Of a stretch of 14,778 bases of DNA, positions 13,161 to 14,778 are shown one piece after another. The DNA is from Clostridia bacterium (GTDB lineage Bacteria; Bacillota; Clostridia; Christensenellales; UBA1242): contig JAEDFU010000021.1 in NCBI GenBank assembly GCA_016297915.1, positions 1 to 14,778 on the forward strand. Reading direction: 5' to 3'. The position numbers and the translations under genes were made by a program. Position 1 is the first letter of the stretch. Each line of letters begins with the position of its first letter. The notes beneath the pieces are model-generated. The model saw only the letters and a list, made by a program, of their open reading frames with translations, had not been told where the DNA came from and searched no databases.

Positions 13161-14669
13161 TTGGAAAAAGTAGCAATAATTGAACTAAAAACTACTGGTG
13201 TAAAACTAAGAATAGTTGATGTAATAAGGAATAAATATTTTCAAAATCACAAAACAATCGAAATGCCAATCAATCTTACCAAGGATTTTTATGGTGATTT
13301 GTTTATTAAACCAACCGTTATTAAGGACATAAACTCAATTTTGAGTGTTTACAAAAAGATAATTGAAGGTTACGAGTGCACAGAAACAATTTGTGTCGCA
13401 ACTGATTTGTTGACTGAAGCAAAAAACATCAATGGATTTTTGAATGAACTTCTTGTATCAAACGGATTTGATTTCAAGGTCTTTGTCCCAGAAGAGGAAA
13501 TTGACGATGTTTATACTGCAGTTATTAATAGTTTTAATAGACCAAAAGGTGTAATAATTAATGTTTCGGATTATAATACTGAAATGGTTATATACAATCG
13601 TCGAAATGTTATCAAAAAGTTGATAATTCCTTATGGTTCTGTCAAAGTTTATGACAAATTAAACGATATGTCTTTTGACGAAAAACTCGAGAAATTAAAG
13701 AGTGAAATCAAACTCCTTATTGATGAAAACGACTTTATGAATGAATTGCCTGAGGAGTATGACATAATTGGTGCTGGCGATGCGTTCAAAGATTATGCAG
13801 TTGTTTGCAAAAAAGCAAAAAAATATCCTCTTGATTTGACACATAACTTTGTATCAAGCAAAAAAGATTTGGAAAAAGTATTTGGACTAATCAAAAATTT
13901 GGATGTTACAACTTCAACCAAAATAAAAGGCTTGACTCTCAATAATAGCAAGTACTTCCCAAGTGGATTACTTATAATCAAAGCCGTTCTTGATAGTTTT
14001 GACCACGATGACTTTGCAATTTGTGGCCTTAGTGCAACTGACGGAATGTTATTCCACAGTGTATTGCCTCTAACTATCGAAAAGCCAATTAGCGATACCC
14101 TTGGCTATAGTTTGCAAATGCTAAACGATTATTATGACCAAAAACCTAATAATTCCCAAACTATTTACGAAATCAGCATGATACTATTTAAACAACTCAA
14201 AGTTTTGCACAAACTACCAAGACCTTATGTAAAAGTTCTTAGAATTGCAAGTTATTTGTCTAATAGTGGCTACAGAGTAAATGTTGAAAATAGCGACAAA
14301 ATTGCGTTTGATATTATCAAGAACAGCGAAATATTTGGTGTAAGCCATAATGATATCATACTTGCAAGCTTTGTAGCACTTGGCAAAAATTCAGATAACT
14401 TTAGTCTTAGTGATTGGGTTAGATTTAAGGAATATCTTACTGATGAAGATTTGATTGCTGTCAAAAAGTTGTCTGTAATTTTGAAAATTGCCGAAGCTCT
14501 TGATATTACAGGTTTTGGCAATGTGACAGATATTAGTTGTGATATTTTGGGTGATAGCGTTATTATGAAGACTATCGTCAAAGAAGATGCTTCGTTTGAA
14601 ATTAATTATTCAATGCTTTGTGGAAGTGAATTCAAAAAAGCATTTGGAAAGAATTTGGAAGTATTATAA
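13161..14669 (+). CDS. Divergent Ppx/GppA-family protein (possibly catalytically inactive)
   Basis: 502 residues from TTG 13161. This start is chosen over the GTG at 13119 because AGGAG lies seven bases upstream and the resulting start (MEKVAIIELKTTGVKLRIVD) lines up with the family's MxxIAVIDIGSNSxRLxI. An ASKHA-type exopolyphosphatase/pppGpp phosphohydrolase fold is suggested by that segment and by IINVSDYNTEMVIY (about 132-145; family DxGGGSTEL). LIIPYGSVKVYDKL (about 154-167) and ICGLSATDGML (about 287-297; family SxxGLREG) fit too. A C-terminal helical region (about 334-500) resembles the HD-like domain of long Ppx proteins. Key residues look lost: the DIGSNS and GGGST loops are replaced, and no HD pair is visible in KVLRIASYLSNSGYRVN. 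It may be a regulatory or scaffold paralogue. Family confidence is moderate to good. Confidence 0.75.
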   Translation: MEKVAIIELKTTGVKLRIVDVIRNKYFQNHKTIEMPINLTKDFYGDLFIKPTVIKDINSILSVYKKIIEGYECTETICVATDLLTEAKNINGFLNELLVSNGFDFKVFVPEEEIDDVYTAVINSFNRPKGVIINVSDYNTEMVIYNRRNVIKKLIIPYGSVKVYDKLNDMSFDEKLEKLKSEIKLLIDENDFMNELPEEYDIIGAGDAFKDYAVVCKKAKKYPLDLTHNFVSSKKDLEKVFGLIKNLDVTTSTKIKGLTLNNSKYFPSGLLIIKAVLDSFDHDDFAICGLSATDGMLFHSVLPLTIEKPISDTLGYSLQMLNDYYDQKPNNSQTIYEISMILFKQLKVLHKLPRPYVKVLRIASYLSNSGYRVNVENSDKIAFDIIKNSEIFGVSHNDIILASFVALGKNSDNFSLSDWVRFKEYLTDEDLIAVKKLSVILKIAEALDITGFGNVTDISCDILGDSVIMKTIVKEDASFEINYSMLCGSEFKKAFGKNLEVL

Positions 14670-14677
14670 TCTATGTG

Positions 14678-14714
14678 AAAATGATTTGCATGAAACATGC
14701 AAATCATTTTTTTT
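14678..14714 (+). terminator. Intrinsic terminator of the Ppx/GppA-like gene
   Basis: AAAATGATTTGCATG (14678-14692), loop AAA, CATGCAAATCATTTT (14696-14710): a perfect 15-bp stem running into T to 14714. It starts nine bases after the stop codon. Confidence 0.93.
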
Positions 14715-14723
14715 GCCTCTGGC

Positions 14724-14748
14724 AAAAAATCCCACGATAACTCGTGGG
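14724..14748 (-). terminator. Intrinsic terminator for a minus-strand transcript entering from the right
   Basis: On the minus strand, CCCACGA-GTTA-TCGTGGG (14731-14748) is followed by A and then six T (14724-14729). The GC-rich 7-bp stem plus T-run implies a gene or RNA on the minus strand beyond the window edge. The same hairpin could instead be part of a CRISPR repeat (see findings). Confidence 0.65.
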
Positions 14749-14778
14749 GTCACATAGATTGAAACCGTCGTCAGCCCA

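Larger units (their letters stand above)
14668..14760. repeat. Long inverted repeat enclosing three hairpins at the right edge
   Basis: AATCTATGTGA (14668-14678) and TCACATAGATT (14750-14760) are perfect 11-bp complements. Between them lie the plus-strand terminator (14678-14714), a small hairpin TTTTGCC-TCT-GGCAAAA (14711-14727), and the minus-strand terminator hairpin (14731-14748). Together they could fold as a multi-branched structure. An 11-base match within 90 bases is unlikely by chance. Confidence 0.6.

Overview
The window is AT-rich (roughly 30% GC by eye). It uses strong AGGAGG-type ribosome binding sites, TTG as well as ATG starts, and sigma-A-like promoters, many with an extended TGn -10 box. 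The gene content (DegV, a SpoVB-like flippase, a clostridial 2[4Fe-4S] ferredoxin, a Ppx/GppA relative, an Rrf2 regulator) points to a low-GC Bacillota, most likely an uncultured, anaerobic, gut-type Clostridia lineage. That placement is inference from gene families and base composition; no rRNA is present to confirm it.

Layout from left to right. A minus-strand tRNA pair (Ala-TGC, then Ile-GAT cut by the window edge) sits behind a near-consensus promoter. Next come a short Rrf2-type regulator that keeps only the DNA-binding half, and a small lipoprotein with its own terminator. A divergent spacer leads to a TtcA-like tRNA thiolation enzyme on the plus strand. This converges on a DegV/FakB fatty-acid-binding protein. 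Divergent from degV are a YgjV-like membrane protein and a small HTH-plus-two-helix membrane protein. These converge on a SpoVB/MurJ-like flippase. Divergent from the flippase are a LysM-repeat protein and a double-GNAT-like protein. A sharp bidirectional terminator separates these from a 1206-residue minus-strand envelope protein (signal peptide, four beta-sandwich-like repeats, one membrane helix, long cytoplasmic coiled coil, Lys/Thr-rich tail). The right end is all plus strand: a TauE/SafE exporter split into two half-ORFs in different frames, a 54-residue ferredoxin, and a divergent Ppx/GppA-family protein lacking the usual catalytic signatures. A cluster of nested hairpins closes the window.

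Most genes look like single transcription units with their own promoter and terminator, so there is no clear operon-encoded pathway. The flippase, the LysM protein and the large coiled-coil protein suggest cell-envelope work, possibly spore-related for the first two. The observations most worth following are: (1) the split TauE gene; (2) two related palindromic elements in convergent spacers that act as bidirectional terminators; (3) the unusual architecture of the 1206-residue protein; (4) the degenerate Ppx/GppA protein; and (5) the right-edge structure, which could be an ordinary convergent terminator pair or the boundary of a CRISPR array. I found no complete, clearly novel multi-gene system.
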